Shown one piece after another: positions 16,959 through 26,137 of a stretch of DNA of 64,000 nucleotides. The stretch comes from Streptomyces sp. NBC_01341 (GTDB lineage: Bacteria > Actinomycetota > Actinomycetes > Streptomycetales > Streptomycetaceae). The notes below the pieces were generated by a model that was given only the letters and a program-made list of their open reading frames with translations, was not told the DNA's origin and searched no databases. The stretch is taken from contig NZ_CP108364.1 of the NCBI RefSeq assembly GCF_035946055.1, forward strand, positions 5,208,001 to 5,272,000, written 5' to 3'. Within the stretch, counting starts at the first letter, position 1; each line of letters begins with the position of its first letter. The position numbers and the translations under genes were made by a program.

Positions 16959-17618
16959 TCAGGTCCCGGCCGCGGCTCGCGCCGAGGGGATCGCCGCGGT
17001 GTCCCGGGGGCGACGGATCACGAGGGCCGCGAGCGCTCCCGCGACGAACAGGGCGAGCACGGAGACGGCCGTGCCGAGCCAGCCCGCGCCCAGCCACTGG
17101 CCGCCGAAGTAGCCGAGGCCGACGCTGTAGACCGCCCAGGCGACGCCCGCCACGGCGGACCAGGGCAGGAAATCCTTCGCCCTGCGATGGGCCGCGCCCG
17201 CGCCCAGGGAGACGACGGAACGGCCGGCCGGCGCGAAGCGCGCGACGACGACGAGGGCCCCTCCGCCACGGCTCAGGGCGGTGCCGAGGCGCTGCTGCGC
17301 GGACGTGAGGCGGCGGGAGCGGGCGATGGCACGTTCGAGGCGGTCTCCGCCGCGCCAGGCCAGGCGGTAGGCGACGAGGTCGCCGAGCACCGAGGCGGTG
17401 GCCGCGCAGAGGGTGAGGACCAGCAGCGACGGAACGTGCCGGGTGGCTTCGCCCGCGGCCGCGGTGACCGTCGTCGTGCTCGCGGCGGCGGCCGTGGCGG
17501 CGCTGATCACGAGCACGCCACTGGGGAGGACGGGCAGGAAGACGTCCAGGAGCACCGAGAGGGCGACCACCACGTAGATCCATGGGCTGCCTGTCAGCGC
17601 GCCCACACTCTCCAGCAC
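16959..17618 (-). CDS. DedA family membrane protein
   Basis: 219 residues from GTG 17618, chosen because CGGGGAG sits 5 nt upstream and the following residues (LESVGALTGSPWIYVVVAL) begin as in DedA proteins. The frame is open to 17717 but that part is Arg/Pro/Ala-rich. Helices lie at about 12-34, 60-85, 130-165 and 185-205. The conserved FAPAGRSVVSLGAGA motif corresponds to the DedA F-x-P-x-x-R-x-x-x-x-x-x-A/G signature, and GDLVAYRLAWRGG to the first re-entrant region. DedA proteins are thought to act in lipid flipping or membrane homeostasis; here the role is inferred only. Confidence 0.85.
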   Translation of the reverse strand: MLESVGALTGSPWIYVVVALSVLLDVFLPVLPSGVLVISAATAAAASTTTVTAAAGEATRHVPSLLVLTLCAATASVLGDLVAYRLAWRGGDRLERAIARSRRLTSAQQRLGTALSRGGGALVVVARFAPAGRSVVSLGAGAAHRRAKDFLPWSAVAGVAWAVYSVGLGYFGGQWLGAGWLGTAVSVLALFVAGALAALVIRRPRDTAAIPSARAAAGT

Positions 17619-17794
17619 TTCTACTCCCCGTTCCCGGTTCTTCGCGTCAACGCCGCGGCGTCGCAGGGGAGCGGCAGGAGCGGCAGGCTCAGCTGTACAG
17701 CGTACGCCTGCGGTCACCAGGCATTCGCCGATGTGCGGATGATGTTGTGCAGGTCACGTGGTTCCCGGCGGGCAGCGGTGCGCCGCCGTCCAGG

Positions 17795-17845
17795 CCGTGT
17801 GTGCCCCGGCCCCCCGCCAGGACCGGGGGGCCGGGGCACACACGG
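17795..17845 (-). terminator. intrinsic terminator of the doxX-like gene
   Basis: A perfect 21-bp inverted repeat (17795-17815 with 17825-17845; CCGTGTGTGCCCCGG and onward) and a 9-nt loop GCCAGGACC. It lies 10 nt after the stop of the DoxX gene on the minus strand. Confidence 0.9.
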
Positions 17846-17854
17846 CGCGAGAGC

Positions 17855-18313
17855 TCAGACCGAGACGGGCCTGGCCGGCTCGGTCCGGGATCCGCTGAGC
17901 CGGACGGCGCCGGCCCGCGAGGAGAACAGCCGGTCCAGGGCGACCGCGCCGGGGCCGGTGAAGGCGATCAGCAGGAAGGCCCAGCAGAAGACCGCCGAGG
18001 CCTCGCCGCCGTTCTGCAGGGGGAACAGCGACTCGGGCTGGTGGACCTTGAAGTAGGCGTACGCCATCGATCCGGAGGCGATGAGCGCGGCGGCACGGGT
18101 ACCGAGGCCGAGTGCGACCAGCGTGCCGCCGACGAGCTGTATGACGGCGGCGTACCAGCCCGGCCAGGTGCCGACGGGGACGGTGCCGCCGCCCATGGCT
18201 CCGCCGAGGATTCCGAAGAGGGCCGCCGCGCCGTGGCAGGCGAAGAGGAATCCGATGACTGCGCGGAAGAGACCGAGTGCGTAGGGCTGGGCCTGGTTCA
18301 GGCGTACGGACAT
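17855..18313 (-). CDS. DoxX family membrane protein
   Basis: 152 residues with four membrane helices: about 14-38 (GLFRAVIGFLFACHGAAALFG), 53-75, 80-95 and 108-130. GLFRAVIGFLFACHG at the N-terminus and LGLGTRAAALIASGSMAYAYFKVHQP in the middle are typical of the DoxX/quinone-binding membrane family. Members can bind quinone or work with oxidoreductases; the partner here is unknown. An iron-box-like sequence lies 47-65 nt upstream of the start. A strong hairpin terminator follows the stop. Confidence 0.88.
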   Translation of the reverse strand: MSVRLNQAQPYALGLFRAVIGFLFACHGAAALFGILGGAMGGGTVPVGTWPGWYAAVIQLVGGTLVALGLGTRAAALIASGSMAYAYFKVHQPESLFPLQNGGEASAVFCWAFLLIAFTGPGAVALDRLFSSRAGAVRLSGSRTEPARPVSV

Positions 18314-18359
18314 GGTGACGGGCTCCTTCGGTTTGGGGACGTGAACCGAGCGGGGCCCA

Positions 18360-18378
18360 TCAGGTTAGGAATGCCTCA
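18360..18378. promoter_or_regulatory. weak iron-box-like palindrome upstream of doxX-like gene
   Basis: TCAGGTTAGGAATGCCTCA resembles the DmdR/IdeR iron box TTAGGTTAGGCTAACCTAA mainly in its left half (AGGTTAGG) and is palindromic in part. It lies 47 nt upstream of the doxX-like start codon. Several symmetric positions mismatch, so binding is a guess. Confidence 0.35.
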
Positions 18379-18425
18379 GTAGTGCTTACAAGTTCAACAT
18401 TCAGTCGTTTGGCTGAAAGTAGCCG

Positions 18426-20102
<1,677 letters not shown>

Positions 20103-20200
20103 GTGTGCCCTCCTCGCGTCGCCGTGGCCGATGGTTCCGAAGGGTACGGAACGACGGAGGAGGGCGGGACCCGGCCGCCCCGGACGGGGGGCGGGGAGGG

Positions 20201-20860
20201 TCAGCAGCCGTTCAGTACGGACTGCAGGGCGCTCTTCTCGGTGGAGTCGACACTCAGGCCGTAGTAGTGCTTCACGTGCACCCAGGCGCGCGCGTAGGTG
20301 CAGCGGTACGCCGTGCGCGACGGGAGCCACTCGCCGGGGTCCTGGTCGCTCTTGGACTGGTTGACGTTGTCGGTGACGGCGATGAGCTGAGGGCGGGTCA
20401 GGTCATTGGCGAAGGACTGGCGCTGGGCGGTGGTCCAGCCGCTGGCCCCGGACCGCCAGGCCTCGGCGAGCGGGACCATGTGGTCGATGTCCAGGTCGGA
20501 GGCGGCGGTCCAGGTGGCGCCGTCGTACTCCGAGTACCAACTGCCGCTCGTCGCGGCGCAGGTGGAGCTCTGGACCACGCCGGTGCCGTCCCGCTTGAGC
20601 ACGACTTCACGGGTGTCGCAGGCTCCGGACTGGGTGATCCAGTGCGGGAACTTGTCGCGGCTGTAGCCGGAGGAGGAGCCCTCGGTGGAGACCGTGAGCT
20701 GGCTCAGGTAGGTGCGGGCGGTCGAGGCGCTGACCGGGGTGGGCATCGCGGCCTGTGCGGCCGGGGCGGTGAGGAGCCCGGAGGAGGCGGCGAGCGCGGC
20801 CGAGGCGACGACGACGGCTATGCGGCGGCCGTAGCTGCGACGCGCGTAGATACCGGACAT
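20201..20860 (-). CDS. secreted HNH endonuclease family protein
   Basis: 219 residues from the ATG at 20860 (AAGGGAG upstream). The N-terminus is a Sec signal: RRSYGRRIAVVVASAALAAS and cleavage near AQA-AMP (about 37). The mature part has the DUF1524/HNH core: DLDIDHMVPLAEAWRSGAS (His in the first motif), FANDLTRPQLIAVTDNVNQSK and DQDPGEWLPSR, then CTYARAWVHVKHYYGLSVD. Such proteins are extracellular non-specific nucleases common in Streptomyces. It is flanked by palindromic repeats in the 410-nt gap upstream and probably has its own promoter. Confidence 0.92.
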   Translation of the reverse strand: MSGIYARRSYGRRIAVVVASAALAASSGLLTAPAAQAAMPTPVSASTARTYLSQLTVSTEGSSSGYSRDKFPHWITQSGACDTREVVLKRDGTGVVQSSTCAATSGSWYSEYDGATWTAASDLDIDHMVPLAEAWRSGASGWTTAQRQSFANDLTRPQLIAVTDNVNQSKSDQDPGEWLPSRTAYRCTYARAWVHVKHYYGLSVDSTEKSALQSVLNGC

Positions 20861-21012
20861 GCGAACTCCCTTGATGTGGGGGAACCTTGGCGGGCGACCT
20901 GTGGAGCCAGGCCATCGTGGCGGCGCCGGGTTTCGGTGGGGTGGTCGCCAGGTAACAGAGTGGCGACATGCGCACGTCACATCAAGAGGCGGGACGATCG
21001 TTCTGACGTCCC

Positions 21013-21031
21013 GTCCGAAGTCTGTTCGGAC
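21013..21031. repeat. short inverted repeat, possible operator
   Basis: GTCCGAA-N5-TTCGGAC, a perfect 7-bp palindrome, about 155 nt upstream of the secreted nuclease start. It does not match the LexA box (CGAAC-N4-GTTCG). Function unknown. Confidence 0.4.
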
Positions 21032-21192
21032 AAAAGGACTGACGGATGGACAGTTCAACGGCGGGACAGCGGGCCGATCCGCGGCTCGGCGGCGTATTCC
21101 TGCTCATCGGCCGGGTGGTTCACTCCCGGAGCCCTCGCGGTGTTTCCTGGCACTGGTGTTCGCCGTCGCCGTGCGGACGGCGGAACGGCGAA

Positions 21193-21235
21193 TCACCGGT
21201 GACCGCGCCCGGTGGCGGGCGGTCACCGGTGACCG
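21193..21235. repeat. two copies of palindrome TCACCGGTGACCG
   Basis: TCACCGGTGACCG occurs at 21193-21205 and again at 21223-21235, exactly 30 bp apart; each core TCACCGGTGA is a perfect palindrome. The pair lies just after the stop of the HAD hydrolase gene (minus strand), so it may form its terminator or be a two-site operator. Confidence 0.5.
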
Positions 21236-21270
21236 GCGCGGCAACGTCGTGCGGGCGGGGCCGCCCAGGG

Positions 21271-21933
21271 TCAGCGGGCGTCGATGTGCAGCAGGATCGT
21301 CCCGTCCGCGCCCGCCTCCACCCGGAGGTGCGTCAGGTCGTCCACGTGGGCGTCGGGGGAGAGGGCCGCCGCGCGGGGGCCGATGCCCACGACGCGCATG
21401 CCGGCCGCCCGGCCCGCGATGATGCCCGCCTCGGAGTCCTCGAAGACGACGCAGTCCGCCGGGGCGAAGCCCAGTTCGGCCGCGCCCTTCAGGAAGCCCT
21501 CGGGGTCCGGCTTGCTGGCGCCGACCAGCTCCGCGGTGACGCGGGTCGCGGGCATCGGCAGGGCGGCGGCCGTCATCCTGGCCTGTGCGAGCGCCTCGTC
21601 GGCCGAGGTCACCAGCGCGTGCGGCAGGGTGGCGATGGACGCCATGAAGGCCGGGGCCCCGGCGACGGGCACCACGCCCTCGGTGTCGGCGGTCTCCTCG
21701 GCGAGCATGATCCGGTTCTCGGCGTAGTTCTGCTCCATCGGCCGGTCCGGCAGGAGGGCGGCCATCGTGGCGTAGCCCTGGCGGCCGTGCACCACCTTGA
21801 GGGCCGCCACGGGGTCGAGCCCCTGCGCGAGGGCCCAACGGCGCCAGCAGCGCTCGACCACCGCGTCGGAATTCACGAGGGTGCCGTCCATGTCCAGCAG
21901 GAGGGCGCGGGCTTCGAGGACGGTGGCGGGCAT
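21271..21933 (-). CDS. HAD family hydrolase (phosphatase-like)
   Basis: 220 residues from ATG 21933, with CTGGAG upstream. HAD motif I is DMDGTLVNSD (about 14-23), the cap region contains RWALAQGLDPVAALKVVHGRQ, motif II is ALVTSAD (about 109-115), motif III K in VGASKPDPEGFLKGA and motif IV VVFEDSEAGIIAGRAAGM. This is the beta-phosphoglucomutase/sugar-phosphatase type of HAD enzyme with a small helical cap; the substrate is probably a small phosphorylated sugar. A terminator for the upstream gene lies 50 nt before it, so it has its own promoter or weak read-through. Confidence 0.92.
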   Translation of the reverse strand: MPATVLEARALLLDMDGTLVNSDAVVERCWRRWALAQGLDPVAALKVVHGRQGYATMAALLPDRPMEQNYAENRIMLAEETADTEGVVPVAGAPAFMASIATLPHALVTSADEALAQARMTAAALPMPATRVTAELVGASKPDPEGFLKGAAELGFAPADCVVFEDSEAGIIAGRAAGMRVVGIGPRAAALSPDAHVDDLTHLRVEAGADGTILLHIDAR

Positions 21934-21985
21934 CGGCGTGCTCCAGGGGGCGGGGGAACAGCTCACGGCTGTGGGTGAAGAAAAC

Positions 21986-22030
21986 AAGTAGCCCCGCCCG
22001 CCGGTCAGGGGAAACGGGCGGAGGCTACTT
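21986..22030 (-). terminator. terminator of the peptidoglycan-binding gene
   Basis: AAGTAGCC-CCGCCCG pairs with CGGGCGG-AGGCTACTT (15 bp with one bulged base, 14-nt loop). On the minus strand it is followed by TTGTTTTCTT, a good U-rich tail, and it lies 88 nt after the stop at 22118. Confidence 0.85.
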
Positions 22031-22117
22031 TGTTCCTCCACGATACAAAAACGGCGCCCGAAACGCCAATCCGGTGCCCCGGGGTGCCGTGGAAAGGCGT
22101 ACCGCCTCCGTGTGCCG

Positions 22118-23086
22118 TCAGTGGCGTCCCTCGCCGGTCGTCCGCGACTCCAGGGCCTGGCGGGTCTCCGGACCGTAGACCCCCGAGGGGTCGCTCCGGA
22201 CCGACATCCACCGCTGGAACTCCGCGACGGCCTGCTCCACGCGGTCCGAGTACTGGCCGTCGTCCGGTCCCCGGTAGACCCAGATCTCCTGCAGGCGTCG
22301 CTGGAGTTCCGCGACCTCCGCACCACTGTCGCCGCGCCGCAGTGTGCCGTCCGGCGCCTGGGCCGGGGGCGCCGCCGCGAGCGTCGTGGGTACCGACGTC
22401 GCGGACGCGGACGCGGAGGGCGGCGGGAGCGTCGTCGGCGCGGCGGCGGACCGGGACGCGGACGCGCTCTTGGACGGGGCCGGGGACGCCGAGGGTGACG
22501 CGGACGCCGAGCGGGACGCCGTGGCCGAGGGCGAGGCGGACGGGGACTCCGACACGGAATTCGCCGGTGCCTCCGAGGCGTCCTGGACCTCCGCCGTGAC
22601 CTCGGGCAGGGCCGCGTCGTCACCGCCGCGGTCGTCGAACAGGCCACCCGCGAAGGCGGCCGTGCCCACCACGGCGGCCACGGCCGCACCGACCGCTACC
22701 ACGGCGAACGGCCGTCGACGGCGCGGCTGCACGGGATCGGGACCTTCGCCCGCGTAGGCGGCCGCACTGCGCCGGCGGCTCTCGTCCACGGCCACGGCGT
22801 CGGGCAGCGGGCCGGGCAAGGCGTGCGGCGTCGCGGCCGGGGCCCCGTCGGGGAACAGCGGCATCGTCGTCCCGCCGGCGGGGGTGTCGTGGTCCTGCGC
22901 GTCGTCGCTGTGCAGCGTCACGTACGGCCGGATCCGCAGCGGGTCGAAGTCCTCGGCCGCCGCCGTCTCCGCCGAGCGGGCGGCCCGCCGGGCCTCCCCG
23001 GACGCCGTGCGGTCGCCGCAGGCGCACTCCGCCCCGGGTCTCGTACCCTGCTTGCCGCCGCACTCCGGGCATATGTGTCCGGTCAT
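22118..23086 (-). CDS. zinc-ribbon, membrane-spanning peptidoglycan-binding protein
   Basis: 322 residues. The N-terminus MTGHICPECGGKQGTRPGAECACGDR has two Cys pairs of a zinc ribbon, so it lies in the cytoplasm. A single helix (about 131-153, FAVVAVGAAVAAVVGTAAFAGGLF) is followed by a long Ser/Ala/Pro-rich linker (about 165-245) that can span the wall. The C-terminus has a peptidoglycan-binding domain: LRRGDSGAEVAELQRRLQEIW (about 253-273) and VYGPETRQALE (305-315). The layout suggests a cytoplasm-to-wall link, possibly signalling or localisation. No catalytic domain is present. A U-tailed hairpin terminator follows. Confidence 0.88.
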   Translation of the reverse strand: MTGHICPECGGKQGTRPGAECACGDRTASGEARRAARSAETAAAEDFDPLRIRPYVTLHSDDAQDHDTPAGGTTMPLFPDGAPAATPHALPGPLPDAVAVDESRRRSAAAYAGEGPDPVQPRRRRPFAVVAVGAAVAAVVGTAAFAGGLFDDRGGDDAALPEVTAEVQDASEAPANSVSESPSASPSATASRSASASPSASPAPSKSASASRSAAAPTTLPPPSASASATSVPTTLAAAPPAQAPDGTLRRGDSGAEVAELQRRLQEIWVYRGPDDGQYSDRVEQAVAEFQRWMSVRSDPSGVYGPETRQALESRTTGEGRH

Positions 23087-23224
23087 CGTGGGTTCCCCTC
23101 CCCTGTGAACTGCCTGCGATTATGCAGGCCGCCACGGAGCGGCCCGACGGCCGTACCGCTGCTCGGCAGGCCATAACGGCATGTTGCGGCCAGGATGGGG
23201 TGAAGCGGACCCGAGGAGATGTCC

Positions 23225-25270
23225 ATGGCCCAGCAGCTGAACCCGCCGCCCCTTGCACCGGGTGAGGGGCGGTCACGGCGGAGTGTCCTGGTGGCCATCG
23301 GTGCCCTGCTCCTCGGTCTGCTGCTTGCCGCACTCGATCAGACCATCGTCTCCACCGCCCTGCCGACGATCGTCAGCGAGCTGGGCGGCCTGGAGCACCT
23401 CTCCTGGGTCGTCACCGCGTACATCCTGGCGGCGACGGCCGCGACACCGCTCTGGGGCAAGCTCGGCGACCAGTACGGACGCAAGAAGCTCTTTCTCACG
23501 GCCATCGTCATCTTCCTCATCGGTTCCGCCCTCTGCGGGGTGGCCCGGAACCTGCCGCAGCTGATCGGCTTCCGCGCGGTGCAGGGACTCGGCGGCGGCG
23601 GGCTGATCGTGCTGTCGACGGCGATCGTCGGCGACATCGTCGCACCGCGCGAACGAGGCAAGTACCAGGGTCTCTTCGGCGCGGTGTTCGGTGTGACCAG
23701 CGTGCTCGGCCCCCTCCTCGGCGGCTTCTTCACCGAGCACCTCAGCTGGCGCTGGGTCTTCTACATCAACCTGCCGATCGGTGTCGTCGCACTCGTGGTC
23801 ATCGCGGCGGTCCTGCACATCCCCGTCCGGCGCACCAAGCACACCATCGACTACCTGGGCACGCTGCTGATCGCCTCGGCCGCCACCTCACTGGTCCTCG
23901 CCGCCTCACTCGGCGGCACCACGTGGGCCTGGGGATCCGCGCAGATCATCGGCCTCGCGGTCCTCTCCGTCGTGCTGATCGTCGCGTTCGTCGCGGCGGA
24001 GCGCCGGGCGGCAGAACCCGTCCTGCCGCTCAAGCTGTTCCGGATCAGGACCTTCACGCTCGTCGCCGCGATCAGTCTGGTCGTCGGTTTCGCCATGTTC
24101 GGCGCGCTCGCCTATCTGCCGACGTTCCTCCAGATCGTGCACGGCATCAGCCCGACCCTGTCCGGTGTCCACCTGCTGCCGATGGTCCTCGGCCTGCTGC
24201 TCACCTCGACCGTCTCCGGCCAGATCGTCAGCCGTACGGGCCGGTGGAAGGTCTTCCCGATCGCCGGGACCGCCGTCGCCGCGGTCGGCCTGCTGCTGCT
24301 CGGCCGGCTGTCCGAGACCAGCTCCACATGGACGACCAGCCTGTGCTTCTTCGTCTTCGGAGCAGGGCTCGGCATGGTCATCCAGGTGCTGGTGGTGACC
24401 GTGCAGAACGCTGTCACGTACGAGGACCTCGGTGTCGCCACCTCCGGGGCGACGTTCTTCCGGTCGATCGGCGGATCGTTCGGCGTGGCCATCTTCGGCA
24501 CCATCTTCGCCAACGGGCTGACCGGCCAGCTCGAGAAAGCCCTCAGCGGACGCTCTCTCCCGGCCGGTGTCGACGTCGAGTCGCTCTCCGCCGACCCGCG
24601 GGCCATCGACCGGCTCCCCGCGGACCTGCGCCCGTCCGTCCTCGGCGCGTACTCGACCTCGATCACCGACGTCTTCCTCTACGCCGCGCCCGTCGTCCTG
24701 GTCGCGTTCGTCCTCGCCTGGTTCCTCAAGGAGGAACCGCTGCGCGGTTCGGTGACCGCGCCCGACGTGAGCGAGACCCTGGCCACGAACCCGGTGGAGC
24801 GTTCCTCCTACGACGAGTGCGCCCGCGCCCTGTCGGTGCTCGCCACCCGTGAGGGCCGCCGGGAGATCTACGAGAAGATCACCGCCAAGGCCGGATACGA
24901 CCTCCAGCCCGCCGCGAGCTGGCTCCTGCTGCGCATCAAGCGGCACGGCACCGTCGAGCCCGCCCTGCTCGCGGACATCGCCCCCGTGCCGCTACGGGTC
25001 ATCACCTCCGCCGCCCGGCAGATCGAGGAGCGCGGTCTGGCCCGGCGGGAAGGCATGCAACTGGTCCTCACCGAGCCGGGCGCCGAGGCGGTGGTGCGGC
25101 TGTCGCACGCCCGCGAGGAGTCGCTGGCCGAACTGCTGGGCGACTGGTGGGGTCCCGACCGGCCCACGGACCTGGTCCACCTGGTGACGGAGCTGACGGC
25201 CGAGGTGAGCGGGTCGAGCAAGGAACGGCCGCACATGCCGGAGCCGCGTCGCGACCACTGGGCCGGCTGA
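23225..25270 (+). CDS. DHA2-type MFS drug exporter with C-terminal winged helix
   Basis: 681 residues from ATG 23225 (GAGGAG 6 nt upstream; the ATG at 23219 sits on that site). Helices cover about 20-500 with the usual drug-exporter motifs: LDQTIVSTALPTIVSEL (helix 1), GKLGDQYGRKKLF (motif A, about 77-89), LIVLSTAIVGDIVAPRERGK and GPLLGGFFTEHLSWRW (motif C, about 160-175). The last 150 residues (about 535-660) are soluble: LSVLATREGRREIYEK, AASWLLLRIKRHG and LARREGMQLVLTEPGAEAVVRL, a MarR-like winged helix with the turn near VITSAARQIEERG. A possible DNA- or ligand-binding tail on an exporter is unusual. Substrate unknown. Confidence 0.88.
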   Translation: MAQQLNPPPLAPGEGRSRRSVLVAIGALLLGLLLAALDQTIVSTALPTIVSELGGLEHLSWVVTAYILAATAATPLWGKLGDQYGRKKLFLTAIVIFLIGSALCGVARNLPQLIGFRAVQGLGGGGLIVLSTAIVGDIVAPRERGKYQGLFGAVFGVTSVLGPLLGGFFTEHLSWRWVFYINLPIGVVALVVIAAVLHIPVRRTKHTIDYLGTLLIASAATSLVLAASLGGTTWAWGSAQIIGLAVLSVVLIVAFVAAERRAAEPVLPLKLFRIRTFTLVAAISLVVGFAMFGALAYLPTFLQIVHGISPTLSGVHLLPMVLGLLLTSTVSGQIVSRTGRWKVFPIAGTAVAAVGLLLLGRLSETSSTWTTSLCFFVFGAGLGMVIQVLVVTVQNAVTYEDLGVATSGATFFRSIGGSFGVAIFGTIFANGLTGQLEKALSGRSLPAGVDVESLSADPRAIDRLPADLRPSVLGAYSTSITDVFLYAAPVVLVAFVLAWFLKEEPLRGSVTAPDVSETLATNPVERSSYDECARALSVLATREGRREIYEKITAKAGYDLQPAASWLLLRIKRHGTVEPALLADIAPVPLRVITSAARQIEERGLARREGMQLVLTEPGAEAVVRLSHAREESLAELLGDWWGPDRPTDLVHLVTELTAEVSGSSKERPHMPEPRRDHWAG

Positions 25271-25276
25271 CCTCCC

Positions 25277-25291
25277 CGCCCCTTCGGGGCG
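25277..25291 (+). terminator. short hairpin after the exporter gene
   Basis: CGCCCC-TTC-GGGGCG, six base pairs, 7 nt after the stop at 25270, with an outer CCCC/GGGG pair (25274-25277 with 25294-25297). Weak but well placed. Confidence 0.45.
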
Positions 25292-25349
25292 CAGGGGCCG
25301 GCCGTCCCACGGAACTCCTACGGGCCCGGCGGACTGCGGACCCCGGCCC

Positions 25350-25826
25350 TCACAGCTCCTTGGCGAACCAGTGTTCCGCGTACGGCTCCCGGTTGAACGC
25401 CGGGACCTCGCGGTATCCGTGCTTCGCGTACAGCCCGCGGGCCTCGACCAGGTCGTTGCGCGTGTCGAGCCTGATACGCCGCACCCCGAGCGCCCGCGCC
25501 GCGCTCTCGATGCCCGCGAGCAGCAGCCCGCCGCCGCCCGTGGAGCGGAACCCGGGGCGGACGTACACCCGGGTCAGCTCCGCGATTCCCTCACCGGCCA
25601 CGCGCAGACCCGCGCAGCTCGCCGGCCTGCCGTCGTACCGGCCCACCAGGAACTCCCCGGTGGGCGGGGCGAGCAGCTCGACGCCGTCGTCCGTCAGGCC
25701 CTCGTCGATCTCCGCGCCGGTGGCCGGGCGGCCCCAGTAGCGGCTCGCCACCTCGTCGTAGTAGTCCCGGCGCAGCAGGAGCGCTTCGGGACCGGCGAAG
25801 TGTTCGGGGGTCACGGTCCAGGTCAT
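25350..25826 (-). CDS. GNAT family N-acetyltransferase
   Basis: 158 residues. The acetyl-CoA-binding region is VYVRPGFRSTGGGGLLLAGIESAARALGVRRIRLDT (about 87-122), giving the V-x-P-x-x-R-x-x-G-G/A motif A, and the last part (LVEARGLYAKHGYREVPAFN) fits motif B. Substrate is not identifiable. An N-terminal segment EEHFAGPEALLLRRDYYDEVASRYWG is longer than in minimal GNATs. It stands alone, divergent from the GT87-PAP2 gene. Confidence 0.9.
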   Translation of the reverse strand: MTWTVTPEHFAGPEALLLRRDYYDEVASRYWGRPATGAEIDEGLTDDGVELLAPPTGEFLVGRYDGRPASCAGLRVAGEGIAELTRVYVRPGFRSTGGGGLLLAGIESAARALGVRRIRLDTRNDLVEARGLYAKHGYREVPAFNREPYAEHWFAKEL

Positions 25827-26137
25827 GGGGCCATTCTCGGTGTGGCGCGACGGGATGACGAACCAATTGACACGGGTGCGGGCACCGCCGGCGGAGGACG
25901 TGAACGGTGCGGCAGCCGTCCGGCGTCACCCTGCGCACAGAGGTGCTGGTCGCTCACCCGCACGGGTGGGGCGCGAGGAGTCCGGCAGGCCGTGTCCCCG
26001 CATTCTTCCGGCACATTCGTAGTGACAGTCAGGCGAAGAGGGGGTTGATTGTGTCTACCTCATAGGGCAATGCAAGGCTTCATCCGCACATACCCGGGTC
26101 GAGGGGACCGTGCACGAACTGGGAGGACCGGCGCAGC
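25827..26137. other. 311-nt intergenic gap with no supported gene
   Basis: The gap is the shared upstream region of the GNAT gene (minus) and the GT87-PAP2 gene (plus). I see no conserved operator or small gene; the plus-strand ribosome binding site (GGGAGG) is at its right end. Confidence 0.6.

Larger units (their letters stand above)
20861..21270. other. 410-nt intergenic gap, promoter side of the HNH gene
   Basis: No gene is supported on either strand. The gap contains the ribosome binding site of the nuclease at its left edge, a 7-bp inverted repeat at 21013-21031 and a pair of identical palindromes at 21193-21235. Confidence 0.6.
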
